Shown: piece by piece, positions 9,478 to 19,135 of the stretch
How positions within the stretch are numbered: position 1 is the stretch's first letter
Layout: each line of letters begins with the position of its first letter
NCBI RefSeq assembly: GCF_015476115.1
Contig: NZ_CP064295.1
Location: forward strand, 3,900,001-3,964,000
DNA length: 64,000 nt
Direction: 5' to 3'
Source of the DNA: Aegicerativicinus sediminis
GTDB lineage: Bacteria > Bacteroidota > Bacteroidia > Flavobacteriales > Flavobacteriaceae
Translations under genes and position numbers: made by a program
The notes under the pieces: generated by a model
Told to the model about the DNA's origin: nothing
The model's database searches: none
What the model saw: the letters and a program-made list of their open reading frames with translations, nothing else

Positions 9478-10429
9478 ATTCGATTATTTTATAGTCTTCG
9501 GTTGGTCCTAATTCTAGTTTGCCAAATAGCTTTTCTTTCCAATTTTTCCATTTGTAAACCTTGGCAAAAATGAGCAGAAGTACTGGGAATAATATAAAAA
9601 CAGGTAAAACCAAATCAATGAAATCAAGATGTGGTTCAGATACATCTTTCAAAATGGAATAGGTTTGAAATGCTGTCCAATCTGATGTAACCAACAAAGC
9701 GGTAAACAAATTATTCGCGGCATGGAATCCCAAAGACAACTCCATTCCTTCATCCATAAGGGTTAAAATTCCAAGGAATAAACCTGTTCCAATATAATAT
9801 ACCATAATGCTATAACCCAGTTTTTCTACCTCAGGATTAAACACGTGTAACGATCCAAATATCAATGAAGTTAAAAGCAACGGGAACCATCTATTCTTTG
9901 CTAAAATCCCAAAACCCTGCATTAAATAACCTCTAAACAAAAACTCTTCAACACTAGTCTGAATAGGTATTAATGCAATTGCAATTACCGCCAGCAATAA
10001 GAACCGATTTAGTTCAAAATTAAATTGATAATCTTCGGGTGTTAGGTATAGATAATCTAAAATTACAAGTCCTGAAGACAAAATACCCCAAAATAAGAAG
10101 GCAAACATAATTCGTTTCCAATCTACTTTTGGTCTTGTGGTTATAATTTCCTTAAATCTCTGATGATGAAGATATTTTAACGCTAACCATAAGCCCACTA
10201 ATGCAAACAAAAAGGAAATCAGCATCAAAAACAGAAACAAGTTAGAGTCTAGGTAATTATAAATCGTTTCCTCGTTTAAAAAAGTAAGATCGTTATTCTG
10301 GATTGCCTTATAACCAATAACTCCCATCAACGGAAACTGGCCTATAATAGCCATTGCAAATACAATTAGGGAACCTATAAGGTATCTCCAAAAATCATTT
10401 TTTATTTTAAGGGCTAATTCTATAAACAT
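9476..10429 (-). CDS. CPBP family intramembrane glutamic endopeptidase
   Basis: A 317-residue polytopic membrane protein with about eight hydrophobic segments. The CPBP (Abi) motifs are present: Glu161-Glu162 and Arg166 in SVEEFLFRG, His195 in FGSLHVFNP and His236 in FHAANNLF. These form the Rce1-like intramembrane protease site. I chose ATG 10429, which lies 2 nt after the menC stop; an upstream TTG (10450) would overlap menC. It is probably co-transcribed downstream of menC. The substrate is unknown. Confidence 0.88.
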   Translation of the reverse strand: MFIELALKIKNDFWRYLIGSLIVFAMAIIGQFPLMGVIGYKAIQNNDLTFLNEETIYNYLDSNLFLFLMLISFLFALVGLWLALKYLHHQRFKEIITTRPKVDWKRIMFAFLFWGILSSGLVILDYLYLTPEDYQFNFELNRFLLLAVIAIALIPIQTSVEEFLFRGYLMQGFGILAKNRWFPLLLTSLIFGSLHVFNPEVEKLGYSIMVYYIGTGLFLGILTLMDEGMELSLGFHAANNLFTALLVTSDWTAFQTYSILKDVSEPHLDFIDLVLPVFILFPVLLLIFAKVYKWKNWKEKLFGKLELGPTEDYKIIE

Positions 10430-10431
10430 AT

Positions 10432-11463
10432 TTAAATATTGAAATCCCAATCTAGGGTTGGTTCATAATGCAATGTAGCATTTTTAACCATTAATGGGCA
10501 TGAAAAATTATTAGTGAATAAGCCTCCAGTCCCTAATCCTTGAGGCATAGTTGTATTTAATTTATAAGTCCATTGCGCGATTGCATTAAGGCCGACATTA
10601 CTCTCCAGAGCACTTGTTATCCACCATCCAACACCTTTAGATTCCGCCAGTGCAATCCACTCTTCGCTACTTTTATAGCCACCGACCATTGTAGGTTTTA
10701 AGATGATATATTGCGGTTGAATCGCATTTATTAAATCGTACTTGTATTTACTTTCAATCCCAATCAATTCTTCATCTAAGGCTATTGACAGAGGGGTGCT
10801 TTTACACAGTTTAGACATGTCTTCCCAATTACCTTGCTTTATGGGTTGCTCTATAGAGTGAAGATGAAACCTTGATAATTTTCCCAATTTATCCAAGGCC
10901 TCATTGGAATGAAATGCACCGTTTGCATCTACCCTTATTTCTAGATCATTCTTTGAAAAAACACTTCGAATCATTCTCAACAATGACAATTCAGCTTCAA
11001 AATCAATGGCACCGATCTTAAGTTTCAAACAACGAAATCCTTCTTCAATTTTAGATTCTATTTGCTTTCTCATAAAATCTTTATCACCCATCCAAATAAG
11101 CCCATTAATTGGAATATCTGAATTACCTTTCGTGAAATTAGACGGGAATAATTGAAATGGATGATCTGCGTCTATAGATCTAAATGCCATTTCCAAGCCA
11201 AATTGAATACTAGGAAAACCCGAAGCTTGGTTGTAAATATGTTCAAAACCTTTGTCTACCTCCTCGCAAATATTTTGAAGCTTATTTTCAAAATCTGGAC
11301 GATCATCGAATGATAATCCCTTGAACATACCACACTCCCCTATTCCAACCTTACCATCTTGTTCTATAAAAATAAACCACGTTACTTTTTGAGTTAGTAT
11401 ACCCCTTGAAGTACCACTCGGTTGTTTGAAATTTAAGATGTGCTTTTTAAAATAGGCTCTCAT
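10432..11463 (-). CDS. menC: o-Succinylbenzoate synthase MenC (enolase superfamily)
   Basis: A 343-residue enolase-superfamily enzyme that dehydrates SHCHC to o-succinylbenzoate in menaquinone synthesis. The KxK pair (Lys147, Lys149), metal ligands Asp179 (RVDANG), Glu205 (SIEQP) and Asp230 (ALDEE), and the acid/base Lys256 (ILKPTMVGG) are all in place. N-acylamino acid racemase shares this fold, but the adjoining men genes favour MenC. It begins the menC-CPBP unit and is divergent from the fatty acid hydroxylase gene, with 64 bp between the starts. Confidence 0.92.
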   Translation of the reverse strand: MRAYFKKHILNFKQPSGTSRGILTQKVTWFIFIEQDGKVGIGECGMFKGLSFDDRPDFENKLQNICEEVDKGFEHIYNQASGFPSIQFGLEMAFRSIDADHPFQLFPSNFTKGNSDIPINGLIWMGDKDFMRKQIESKIEEGFRCLKLKIGAIDFEAELSLLRMIRSVFSKNDLEIRVDANGAFHSNEALDKLGKLSRFHLHSIEQPIKQGNWEDMSKLCKSTPLSIALDEELIGIESKYKYDLINAIQPQYIILKPTMVGGYKSSEEWIALAESKGVGWWITSALESNVGLNAIAQWTYKLNTTMPQGLGTGGLFTNNFSCPLMVKNATLHYEPTLDWDFNI

Positions 11464-11527
11464 GGGCGGTCAAATGTAGTTAAATAAATTAGTATTTTTA
11501 TGGGATTTCTGTTTACGAATTAGAACC

Positions 11528-12451
11528 ATGGAGTTTCCAAATATTATCCATTTTGCCATACCATTTTTCATTTTAGCAATGATTTTGGAATTAATAGTTA
11601 CCACAAGGCAGAATATAAAAACTTATGAAGCAAAGGACGCTTTCACTTCAATATCCATGGGAATTGGAAATGTTTTACTTGGTTTTGGAAGTAAAGCTAT
11701 TGTGTTACTGGCGTTTATGTTTGTTTATGAAAATTTTAGAATCTTCACCATTCCCGTTACATGGTGGAGTTTTCTTCTTCTTTTTTTTGCCGATGACTTC
11801 TCCTATTATTGGTTTCATCGGATTTCGCACGAATGTCGTTTATTTTGGGCCTCACACGTAGTTCATCATTCTTCTGAACATTATAATTTAAGCACTGCGT
11901 TAAGGCAAACCTGGTCGGGCGGATTCTATTCATTTATTTTTTGGCTTTGGATACCGATTCTTGGCTTTCATCCTGCCATGATATTGTTACAAATGTCAAT
12001 TAGCTTACTTTACCAATTTTGGATACATACAGAGGCAATCGATAAAATGCCAAGATGTTTTGAGGCTGTTATGAATACCCCTTCACATCATCGTGTTCAT
12101 CATGGAAGTAATCCAATTTATTTGGATAGAAATCACGCCGGAATTTTAATCATTTGGGACAAATTGTTCGGCACCTTTCAACCTGAGTTAAAAGAGGAAA
12201 AAGTAGTATATGGTCTAACCTCTAATATAAAAACATATAATCCTCTTAAAGTGGCATTCCACGAATGGATTGCAATGTTTAAAGATGCCGCTTCAGGCAG
12301 GAAAAAATTTCAGGACCGTATACTTTATTTGGTTAAACCTCCAGGTTGGAAGCATGATGGCAGCGGACAAATAAGTACAGATCTGCGAAAAAAATGGCTA
12401 CAAACTAGAGTTACTAAAACTGAAAAAGAGGAATTAAAAGGAACGGCCTAA
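11528..12451 (+). CDS. Sterol desaturase / fatty acid hydroxylase family membrane protein
   Basis: A 307-residue membrane di-iron oxygenase. Several N-terminal transmembrane helices (about 7-25, 45-70, 78-95) and a later one (about 130-160) surround the histidine clusters: His97 and His101 in HRISH, His110-His114 in HVVHH, and a third HRVHH near 187-191. The family hydroxylates or desaturates lipids or carotenoid-like substrates. The product here cannot be decided. The C-terminus is basic and cytosolic. The gene overlaps the 3' end of the convergent patatin gene by 18 bp. Confidence 0.88.
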   Translation: MEFPNIIHFAIPFFILAMILELIVTTRQNIKTYEAKDAFTSISMGIGNVLLGFGSKAIVLLAFMFVYENFRIFTIPVTWWSFLLLFFADDFSYYWFHRISHECRLFWASHVVHHSSEHYNLSTALRQTWSGGFYSFIFWLWIPILGFHPAMILLQMSISLLYQFWIHTEAIDKMPRCFEAVMNTPSHHRVHHGSNPIYLDRNHAGILIIWDKLFGTFQPELKEEKVVYGLTSNIKTYNPLKVAFHEWIAMFKDAASGRKKFQDRILYLVKPPGWKHDGSGQISTDLRKKWLQTRVTKTEKEELKGTA

Positions 12452-14755
12452 AGGAATCCCAACTGAGAAAAATATTCTAAATTTCTCAATTCCACTAACA
12501 TAAGAAAAGTCTAAATTAACAGGGCCCACATAAGAATCGTAGGAAAATGTGGAACCCAAAGACCACAATAAGCTTGGTTCCACACCTGAAGACCAATGCG
12601 TAGATTGAGATGAAAAATCATCAAAATATTCTTTTAGACCCTGATACCCTATTGAGGCAAAGTAGGTATGGGGACTTACATAAAAATTTCGAAATGGTGA
12701 TAACTGTAATCCCAATTCAGACTTAATTATCTGATTTACAAATAACTCCCCTTCATATAAACCAGGAAAGGTTAGGTTACCTCTTTTGGGGCTTTGATTA
12801 AATCCCCCTAAAGAATACTTTGAAGTTGCTCCAAAATCTGAAAATGATATACGATCATCATCCAATTCGTCAATTATTGTAAAATTACCCATAAGGGAAG
12901 TAAACATTACAATGTTTGGTGCAATAGACCATCGCTTCTCAAAATTACCACCAAACTTGGTAAACCCATTTGTATTTCCATTTTCGGAAGGCACACCTTC
13001 CAACGAATAATTTAATTCAACATTATGAAGTATTGATCGATATAAAAAGGTTTCAAAAATGGAACCTTTTGTTGGAAAAAAAACAGATTGCATGTTGTTG
13101 GAACGAAAAGTCACCCCCACTTCAATGTTATGAAAACTATAACGCTCCAATCCAAAAATGTTGTTGGTAATATCAGGATCTAACTCAGGATTCAAGTTAT
13201 TATACTCATAGGTCGCACCTATACCAATATAACTCTTAAAGGCCGAAAGATTTTTATTGAATTGATTATCAAATACAATGGCCGTATGGTTGATATTATC
13301 AGCACGTTTTCCTTCAAGAAAAACATTTTCTTTTAGAAATTGACCTAACAATTCGGAGCGCCACCACCATCTTCTTTTCTCTCCGAATATTTTCTGGTGC
13401 TGCAATCGAAATTGAGGTTGTTCGGCAATATCCAAGGTTATCAAGGATCTGCTCGCCTCGCCCAAAATATTTCTCCCTGTATAATTCATAATAAGCCCAA
13501 TACCTCTGTGACTATCGTAATGAACCGCACCCTTTATGCTTTGTGGGGACCGTTCGGAGGCCTCCAACTCTATGCCGGTACCTTCCCCGATACTAATTGG
13601 ATTAAAATATATCGCATCGAATAACATTGTACCCCTAATTCGATTGATACCTTCATTAATTTCAGGCACACTATATTCTTTTCCAGATTCAATTTTAATT
13701 CTTGCTTTAACTAGGTCAATATTTTGTTCACTAATATTTTGATATACTATGGTATCTAACAAAAATGAGTTATTTACTGAGGGTAATTCAACTTTTTTCT
13801 GTTTGAATTGTTTAAGTTTTTCGGATAGTTCAATCAGCCCGGACATATTTTCTTTAAGCGCAAGTTTGCCCTCATTATAAATTTCTTCACCGTTGTTAAA
13901 ATCGCCCGTGGAATAGGTCAAATGAGTAACATGATCAAGTAAAAAGTCGCATCGTTTCCTATTTGCATCATTTTGAATGTTACTACTGAGCATACTGGTC
14001 TGCAAAAGGATTGTTAATGGATCCTTTAATTTTTCTTTTGGCAACATTCCTCCACCAACATCACTTCCAATGATGATATCTGCTCCCATATTTTTTGCAA
14101 TATCTGTTGGGAAATTGTTCAATATACCACCATCTACCAACAATGTTTCTTTGTATGGCACAGGTTTAAACACGGAAGGTATTGACATGCTGGCGCGCAT
14201 AGCGGTTGCTAGTGAACCACCATCTAAAATTACTTCTTTACCATTAACAACATCTGTTGCAATGGCCCTGTAAGGAATAGCTAAGTCATCAAACTTATCT
14301 ATTTCATAAACTGGATACGTTAATTCTGAAAGTAATTCTCTCAGGTTTTGGTCATTTAAAATGGCGGCATCGATAATAGGTTTGCCATTAACAAGATTTA
14401 AATCGAATAAATACCTATCAAACTCACTTTTTTCTTCAACGCCAACATTGGCGAGTGAAACACTACCACCCAAAAGAGTACTCCAATCTGCATGGAGCGC
14501 AATATTAGCAATACTATCTCCAGAATAACCCATTGAATATAGACCACCCACAATGCTTCCCATGCTAGTACCGACGACCAAATCTGGAACAATACCGAGA
14601 GAATCCAGGGCCTGAAGGAGCGGTATATGCGCTAACCCTTTTGCTCCACCTCCGCTTAGAACTAAGGCAATTTTGGGTTTATCTTCTTGAGCAATTGAAA
14701 ACTGAAGGCCGCAAAACAGGAAGGATAAAAACCAGAATAACACAAATCGCTTCAT
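12434..14755 (-). CDS. Patatin-like phospholipase with C-terminal outer-membrane beta-barrel
   Basis: A 773-residue exported protein. A signal peptide (1-22, ending FSIAQ) is followed by a patatin domain (about 27-300) with oxyanion loop GGGAKG (35-40), nucleophile Ser64 in GTSMG and Asp208 in VDGG, which completes the Ser-Asp dyad. A POTRA-like segment (about 320-400) leads to a BamA/D15-type barrel to the C-terminus. This layout resembles PlpD-like type Vd proteins, in which the barrel carries the lipase to the cell surface. Bacteroidota homologues are usually annotated only as patatin-like. Role in lipid turnover or predation is not determinable. Confidence 0.9.
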   Translation of the reverse strand: MKRFVLFWFLSFLFCGLQFSIAQEDKPKIALVLSGGGAKGLAHIPLLQALDSLGIVPDLVVGTSMGSIVGGLYSMGYSGDSIANIALHADWSTLLGGSVSLANVGVEEKSEFDRYLFDLNLVNGKPIIDAAILNDQNLRELLSELTYPVYEIDKFDDLAIPYRAIATDVVNGKEVILDGGSLATAMRASMSIPSVFKPVPYKETLLVDGGILNNFPTDIAKNMGADIIIGSDVGGGMLPKEKLKDPLTILLQTSMLSSNIQNDANRKRCDFLLDHVTHLTYSTGDFNNGEEIYNEGKLALKENMSGLIELSEKLKQFKQKKVELPSVNNSFLLDTIVYQNISEQNIDLVKARIKIESGKEYSVPEINEGINRIRGTMLFDAIYFNPISIGEGTGIELEASERSPQSIKGAVHYDSHRGIGLIMNYTGRNILGEASRSLITLDIAEQPQFRLQHQKIFGEKRRWWWRSELLGQFLKENVFLEGKRADNINHTAIVFDNQFNKNLSAFKSYIGIGATYEYNNLNPELDPDITNNIFGLERYSFHNIEVGVTFRSNNMQSVFFPTKGSIFETFLYRSILHNVELNYSLEGVPSENGNTNGFTKFGGNFEKRWSIAPNIVMFTSLMGNFTIIDELDDDRISFSDFGATSKYSLGGFNQSPKRGNLTFPGLYEGELFVNQIIKSELGLQLSPFRNFYVSPHTYFASIGYQGLKEYFDDFSSQSTHWSSGVEPSLLWSLGSTFSYDSYVGPVNLDFSYVSGIEKFRIFFSVGIPLGRSF

Positions 14756-14790
14756 CCAAAAAAGTTAATTGTTGGGCAACTTAAAAGATT

Positions 14791-15468
14791 TTACAGTTCA
14801 ATACTCTCACCAATTTCCAAAAGCATTAAATCTTTACCCTTATCAAAAAACTTTCTTTTAGCCTCTTCATGATCTATTTCTATATAACCAAATGTATCGT
14901 AGTGGTAACCTAAAATCTTATCGCATTCAACAAAATCGCTTGCAATGATGGCATCATCAACACCCATTGTAAAATTGTCGCCAATTGGAAGAACAGCCAA
15001 ATCTAATTTAAGATGCAATGGAATCAATTTCATATCCATGGTAAGAGCAGTATCACCAGCTATATAAATGTTTTTGTGCTCACCTTCAATGACAAAACCG
15101 CCGGGTTGTCCGCCATAAGAGCCATCCGGAAACGAAGACGTATGGATCGCCTGTACATATTTCACAATACCAAATTCAAAATCCCAACTCCCACCATGAT
15201 TCATCGGATGAACCTCAAACCCTTTTTGTTCATAATAATTAGTTATTTCAAAATTAGATACAATAACCGCATTTGTATTTTGTGCAATTTTCTCTGCATC
15301 TAATATATGGTCTTGATGCGCATGGGTTAATAGAATATAGTCGGCCTGCAATTCATCGATGTTGATGTGCGATGCATTTTCATTTGCGGAGATAAATGGA
15401 TCCACAATAATCTTAACACCGTTTACCTCTATACCCAAACTGGCGTGCCCATAAAAAGTAATTTTCAT
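14791..15468 (-). CDS. UPF0173-type metal-dependent hydrolase (MBL fold)
   Basis: A 225-residue metallo-beta-lactamase-fold enzyme with the metal motif HAHQDH (His49, His51, Asp53, His54). Further ligands lie in the AIHTSSFP and AGDTALTMD strands and the C-terminal GYHYDTFGYI. It matches UPF0173/YtkL-like hydrolases, whose substrate is not established. It has no signal peptide, so it is cytosolic. It lies on the same strand as the patatin gene (35 bp upstream of it). The menA terminator separates it from menA. Confidence 0.88.
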   Translation of the reverse strand: MKITFYGHASLGIEVNGVKIIVDPFISANENASHINIDELQADYILLTHAHQDHILDAEKIAQNTNAVIVSNFEITNYYEQKGFEVHPMNHGGSWDFEFGIVKYVQAIHTSSFPDGSYGGQPGGFVIEGEHKNIYIAGDTALTMDMKLIPLHLKLDLAVLPIGDNFTMGVDDAIIASDFVECDKILGYHYDTFGYIEIDHEEAKRKFFDKGKDLMLLEIGESIEL

Positions 15469-15496
15469 GTCGTGAAATTTATTTCAAAATACAAAA

Positions 15497-15531
15497 AAAC
15501 TCAGGCATATTAAAGAAATTTGCCTGAGTTT
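15497..15531 (-). terminator. Terminator of the menB-menA transcript
   Basis: Stem AAACTCAGGCA / TGCCTGAGTTT (15498-15508 with 15521-15531). On the minus strand it is followed by seven Ts. It lies about 110 bp beyond the menA stop. Confidence 0.8.
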
Positions 15532-15642
15532 CAAAGCCCCAAATTTTATTGCCAACACGAAGTTAAAACAATGTTGACCTACAAAATTGCTGTAATAAAT
15601 TTAACCATTAATTATTTGAAAAACAAATACTTAAATGATTTT

Positions 15643-16545
15643 CTATAAAATATAGCCGACGCCAATCAAGATAGCATATACAAAAGTGGACAGTGCCAAC
15701 ACTTTAAGTTGACCATCATAATCAGATGGTTTTGTTGCCCTTATAATTATTATAATATGGATAAACAGAGGTATAAATGCCAACAATACTAAAAGGTTTG
15801 AAGGTGATGAATAATAAAGTATAACAAAAAGAAGTATTAGAAAAAGAGAGGTTCCTATTAAAACTAAATGATATTTCTTGGCTAAGGTAGGCCCCAGTTT
15901 AACTGCCAAAGTAATTTTGCCAGCATCCCTATCCGGACCTAAATCACGCATATTGTTCAAATTCAATACACCGACACTCAAAAGCCCTAAAGCAATAGCA
16001 GGTAAAATTATGTGATGGTCGATAGAATAGGTATATAAAAAATAACTTCCAATAGTACTTAATAGTCCAAAAAATACAAACACAAAAAGATCCCCTAGTC
16101 CTCTATATCCGTAAGCTTTTTTACCTACTGTGTAATTAACAGCCGCATATACACAGGCTGCGGCTAATACCAGAAATAAAATAGCGTATAAAAATTTAGC
16201 ATAACCAAAAGCCTTGAAGATAAGAGAAACTGAAAATATGATCACAATGATGATGTTAAACCTAATGGCTTCAAACATTTTTGCTTCTGAAATAATTCCA
16301 CTTTGAATTGCCCTTGTGGGCCCAACTCGTGTGTTGTCGTCTGTACCTTTAACAGCATCTCCATAATCATTGGCAAGATTTGAAAGGATTTGTAAACTTA
16401 ACGTAGTTCCTAAAGCCAAAATAAAGACTAACCAATTAAAGTACCCCTGATAATATGCGAAACAGCTTCCAATTATAATCCCTGAGACAGACAGAGGTAA
16501 TGTTCTTGGTCTAATTGCAGAGACCCAGGCTTTAAATTTTGTCAT
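15643..16545 (-). CDS. menA: 1,4-dihydroxy-2-naphthoate polyprenyltransferase MenA
   Basis: A 300-residue UbiA-superfamily membrane prenyltransferase with about eight to nine transmembrane segments. The first aspartate-rich motif is NDYGDAVKGTDD (59-70). The second, DLGPDRDAGKITLAVKLG, lies near 200-218. It attaches the polyprenyl tail to DHNA, giving demethylmenaquinone at the inner membrane. It begins 15 bp after menB on the same strand, in pathway order, and ends at its own terminator (15497-15531). Confidence 0.94.
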   Translation of the reverse strand: MTKFKAWVSAIRPRTLPLSVSGIIIGSCFAYYQGYFNWLVFILALGTTLSLQILSNLANDYGDAVKGTDDNTRVGPTRAIQSGIISEAKMFEAIRFNIIIVIIFSVSLIFKAFGYAKFLYAILFLVLAAACVYAAVNYTVGKKAYGYRGLGDLFVFVFFGLLSTIGSYFLYTYSIDHHIILPAIALGLLSVGVLNLNNMRDLGPDRDAGKITLAVKLGPTLAKKYHLVLIGTSLFLILLFVILYYSSPSNLLVLLAFIPLFIHIIIIIRATKPSDYDGQLKVLALSTFVYAILIGVGYIL

Positions 16546-16560
16546 AAAACTTTTGAAAAT

Positions 16561-17400
16561 TTAGGGAATCCATTTTTTGTCAAAATTGGGTTTACGTTTT
16601 TCTAAAAACGCATTTCTTCCCTCTTTTGCTTCATCAGTCATATAAGCTAAACGTGTTGCTTCACCAGCAAAAACTTGTTGACCAACCATGCCATCATCCG
16701 TAAGATTCATTGCAAATTTCAGCATTTTTATGGAGATGGGTGATTTGGCCAATATTTCTTGAGCCCATTGGTAAGCGGTCGATTCTAATTTATCATGCTC
16801 AATTACTTCATTCACCATACCCATTTCATATGCCTCTTGAGCGGAATAATTTCTGCCTAAAAAGAAAATTTCCCTGGCTTTCTTCTGTCCAACTAATTTG
16901 GCTAAATAAGCGGAACCATAACCTCCATCGAAACTTGTTACATCGGCATCGGTCTGTTTAAAAATGGCATGCTCCTTACTAGCCAAAGTTAAATCGCAAA
17001 CAACATGTAAGCTATGGCCTCCTCCTACAGCCCATCCTGGGACAACAGCGATTACAACCTTTGGCATAAACCTAATTAATCGCTGAACCTCCAAAATATT
17101 TAGCCTATGGTAACCATCATTACCTACATAGCCCTGGTGTCCACGAGCTTTTTGATCACCCCCACTACAAAATGACCATATCCCATCTTTAGAAGATGGA
17201 CCTTCAGCTGAAAGTAGCACCACACCAATGGATGTATCCTCATTGGCATCATAAAATGCCTCGTATAATTCCTTTGTGGTTTGTGGCCTAAACGCATTCC
17301 TTACATCTGGACGATTAAAGGCAATTCTTGCTACTCCATTACATTTATTGTAGGTAATATCTTCAAAATCTTTTACTTTCTTCCAATCGATAAATTCCAT
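16561..17400 (-). CDS. menB: 1,4-dihydroxy-2-naphthoyl-CoA synthase MenB
   Basis: A 279-residue crotonase-fold enzyme that cyclises o-succinylbenzoyl-CoA to DHNA-CoA. The oxyanion region FCSGGDQKARGHQGY (about 75-90) and the WAVGGGHSLHVVCDLTLAS stretch (about 123-141) are typical of MenB. So are VTSFDGGYGSAYLA (about 154-167) and the C-terminal KRKPNFDKKWIP tail. It is the first gene of the menB-menA unit and is divergent from the hypothetical gene at 17517. The full length and conserved tail leave little doubt. Confidence 0.95.
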   Translation of the reverse strand: MEFIDWKKVKDFEDITYNKCNGVARIAFNRPDVRNAFRPQTTKELYEAFYDANEDTSIGVVLLSAEGPSSKDGIWSFCSGGDQKARGHQGYVGNDGYHRLNILEVQRLIRFMPKVVIAVVPGWAVGGGHSLHVVCDLTLASKEHAIFKQTDADVTSFDGGYGSAYLAKLVGQKKAREIFFLGRNYSAQEAYEMGMVNEVIEHDKLESTAYQWAQEILAKSPISIKMLKFAMNLTDDGMVGQQVFAGEATRLAYMTDEAKEGRNAFLEKRKPNFDKKWIP

Positions 17401-17464
17401 ATAGCAACTTGTTAAAGTTTTGCAAAAATACAGTTTTTGTTTAATGTTTATAGGATTAGGATTG

Positions 17465-17493
17465 TTGTAATGTTTTGTTTAATCCTACATTTG
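17465..17493 (+). promoter_or_regulatory. Bacteroidota-type promoter upstream of the 17517 gene
   Basis: TACATTTG (17486-17493) matches TAnnTTTG, and TTG (17465-17467) lies 18 bp upstream. The start codon is 23 nt downstream of the -7 box, giving a short leader. Confidence 0.5.
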
Positions 17494-17516
17494 AGTAACT
17501 AAATAACCAAGATTAC

Positions 17517-17942
17517 GTGAATATTACTGCCTCCCCCCTAAACAGTAAAGTAATCGCTAAATACGAAGTTAACATTGGTACGTTATATATCTTTGATAAT
17601 TACGTAGTTGGTGAATATAAAGACGGATTACATGTAACTTTCGATGATTACGAGGACGTCCGTGATAAAATTGAAAAGCATTTTGATGATAAGCCATTTG
17701 GTTTTATCGCAAATAGAATCAATTCTTATTCTCTTGAAATAACAGAAGGACCTAAGTTCAAAAAAGCCTTTCCAAATTTAATGGCATATGCGGTTATAGC
17801 TTATACTCATCAAACCAAACGCAATGTGGAACTAGAAAATCATTTCTATTTGTTTAATCGTTGTTGTTTTGATAATTTGTTGGAAGGTGAAGAATGGGTG
17901 TCTGAACAATTGAGAGAACTAACATCATCAGACGTTAGTTGA
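17517..17942 (+). CDS. Conserved hypothetical protein, small mixed alpha/beta
   Basis: A 141-residue cytosolic protein that begins at GTG 17517; no nearer ATG gives a sensible N-terminus. It has alternating strands and helices: IGTLYIFDNYVVGEYKDG, a helix around DVRDKIEKHF, the strand FGFIANR and a helix near the C-terminus. The pattern recalls STAS/SpoIIAA-like folds, but this is only a visual impression. It converges with cvfB, overlapping it by 8 bp, and is divergent from menB. I do not recognise a function. Confidence 0.72.
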   Translation: MNITASPLNSKVIAKYEVNIGTLYIFDNYVVGEYKDGLHVTFDDYEDVRDKIEKHFDDKPFGFIANRINSYSLEITEGPKFKKAFPNLMAYAVIAYTHQTKRNVELENHFYLFNRCCFDNLLEGEEWVSEQLRELTSSDVS

Positions 17943-18762
17943 GATAAATACCATCTTCACGGAGATCAATAAGACGCTTTTTATATAAAGTGCCGATAGC
18001 TTTTTTGAAACTTTTTTTACTCAATTCAAGTTTAGATTGTATTTCTTCAGGTGAGGATTTGTCGGTCAATGGTAAAAAACCGTTCTCCCTCTTAAGAACG
18101 GTGAGTATGTGATCGGCGTTAGGCTCTATACTTTTATGCCCTGGTTTTTGAAGGGTCACGGTAATTTTATTATCAGGTCTAATCTTTTTGATATACCCTT
18201 TAATTCTATCGCCAATACTTAAATCCTTGAAAATTTCATCATTAAAAATTAAGCCAAGATGCTCATTGTTTATAATTACATTCATGCCCAATTCTGAAGG
18301 GTAAGAAACTATTAATTCAACTTCTTCTCCCTCCTCTACTTTAACTACCGAATTATTCAAGAACTGGTTTGTTTTACTTGAAGCTACCAATCGATTAGTG
18401 GTTTCATCTAGGTAACAGTAAACTAAGTACCACTCGCCCTTAACCATTTTTACAACTTGCTCTTTAAACGGGCAAAACAATTCTTTTACCAAACCCCATT
18501 CTAAAAAAGCACCAAAATTATTAACCTGATTGCACCTTAAGACAGCGAAATCATTTTTTGTGACAAAGGGTGAGTCCGTAGTTGCAACCGGTCTGCCTTC
18601 ATTGTCCAAATAAACAAATACTGAAATGCTGTCTCCTATTTCAAAGTTTTCAGGGATGTACCTATTCGGCAATAGAACTTCTTCTCCGTTTTCATCCGAA
18701 AGAAAAAGTCCCGGTTCCCGTTGACGATCTATAGTTAAATTATGATATACTCCTATTTCCAT
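17935..18762 (-). CDS. cvfB: S1-like RNA-binding protein, CvfB family
   Basis: A 275-residue protein with successive S1-like OB domains (about 1-60, 65-135, 145-215) and a C-terminal winged helix (about 220-275). The winged helix carries PLTDKSSPEEIQSKLELSKK and AIGTLYKKRLI. This layout is that of CvfB/YitL, an RNA-binding protein whose Staphylococcus homologue affects virulence gene expression. Its role in Bacteroidota is not known. It follows the DUF2853 gene by 8 bp and lies downstream of menD on the same strand, so menF-menD-DUF2853-cvfB may form one transcript. Confidence 0.87.
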   Translation of the reverse strand: MEIGVYHNLTIDRQREPGLFLSDENGEEVLLPNRYIPENFEIGDSISVFVYLDNEGRPVATTDSPFVTKNDFAVLRCNQVNNFGAFLEWGLVKELFCPFKEQVVKMVKGEWYLVYCYLDETTNRLVASSKTNQFLNNSVVKVEEGEEVELIVSYPSELGMNVIINNEHLGLIFNDEIFKDLSIGDRIKGYIKKIRPDNKITVTLQKPGHKSIEPNADHILTVLKRENGFLPLTDKSSPEEIQSKLELSKKSFKKAIGTLYKKRLIDLREDGIYLN

Positions 18763-18770
18763 ATAGATAT

Positions 18771-19109
18771 TTAATAAACAGACTCCTTGTTAAAATGTTT
18801 TACTAGCATATAATAAATTACGGCTCGATATTTATTCCTATTAGACTTACCATATCTATTCAAAACATCTACCAGTACTTCGTCTAGTCTCGACTCTTCA
18901 ACAAGGCCAAGTTTTTTAATCAAAAAATTAGTCTTTACTCTTTCTACTTCTGATGGATCTGACGAAGATACGATTTCCGAATCTGCATTGTAAATTGAAG
19001 GACCCAAACCAACCACAACTTTTTTGAGCAAGTCCAAATCAGCTTTAACTCCAAATTTATCTGCCATATCAGTTGCGTATTTAGTTATAAGTTCCTCTCT
19101 TTTATTCAT
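18771..19109 (-). CDS. DUF2853 family protein
   Basis: A 112-residue, mostly helical cytosolic protein that fits the DUF2853 family (RGLGPSIYNADS-like central motif, here KKVVVGLGPSIYNADSEIV, and a C-terminal KYRAVIYYMLVK helix). The function is unknown. The gene lies between menD (27 bp upstream) and cvfB (8 bp downstream) on the same strand. Its presence in the menaquinone unit appears to be positional rather than functional. Confidence 0.82.
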   Translation of the reverse strand: MNKREELITKYATDMADKFGVKADLDLLKKVVVGLGPSIYNADSEIVSSSDPSEVERVKTNFLIKKLGLVEESRLDEVLVDVLNRYGKSNRNKYRAVIYYMLVKHFNKESVY

Positions 19110-19135
19110 TACTTTTAATTTTGGTTGTATATCAA

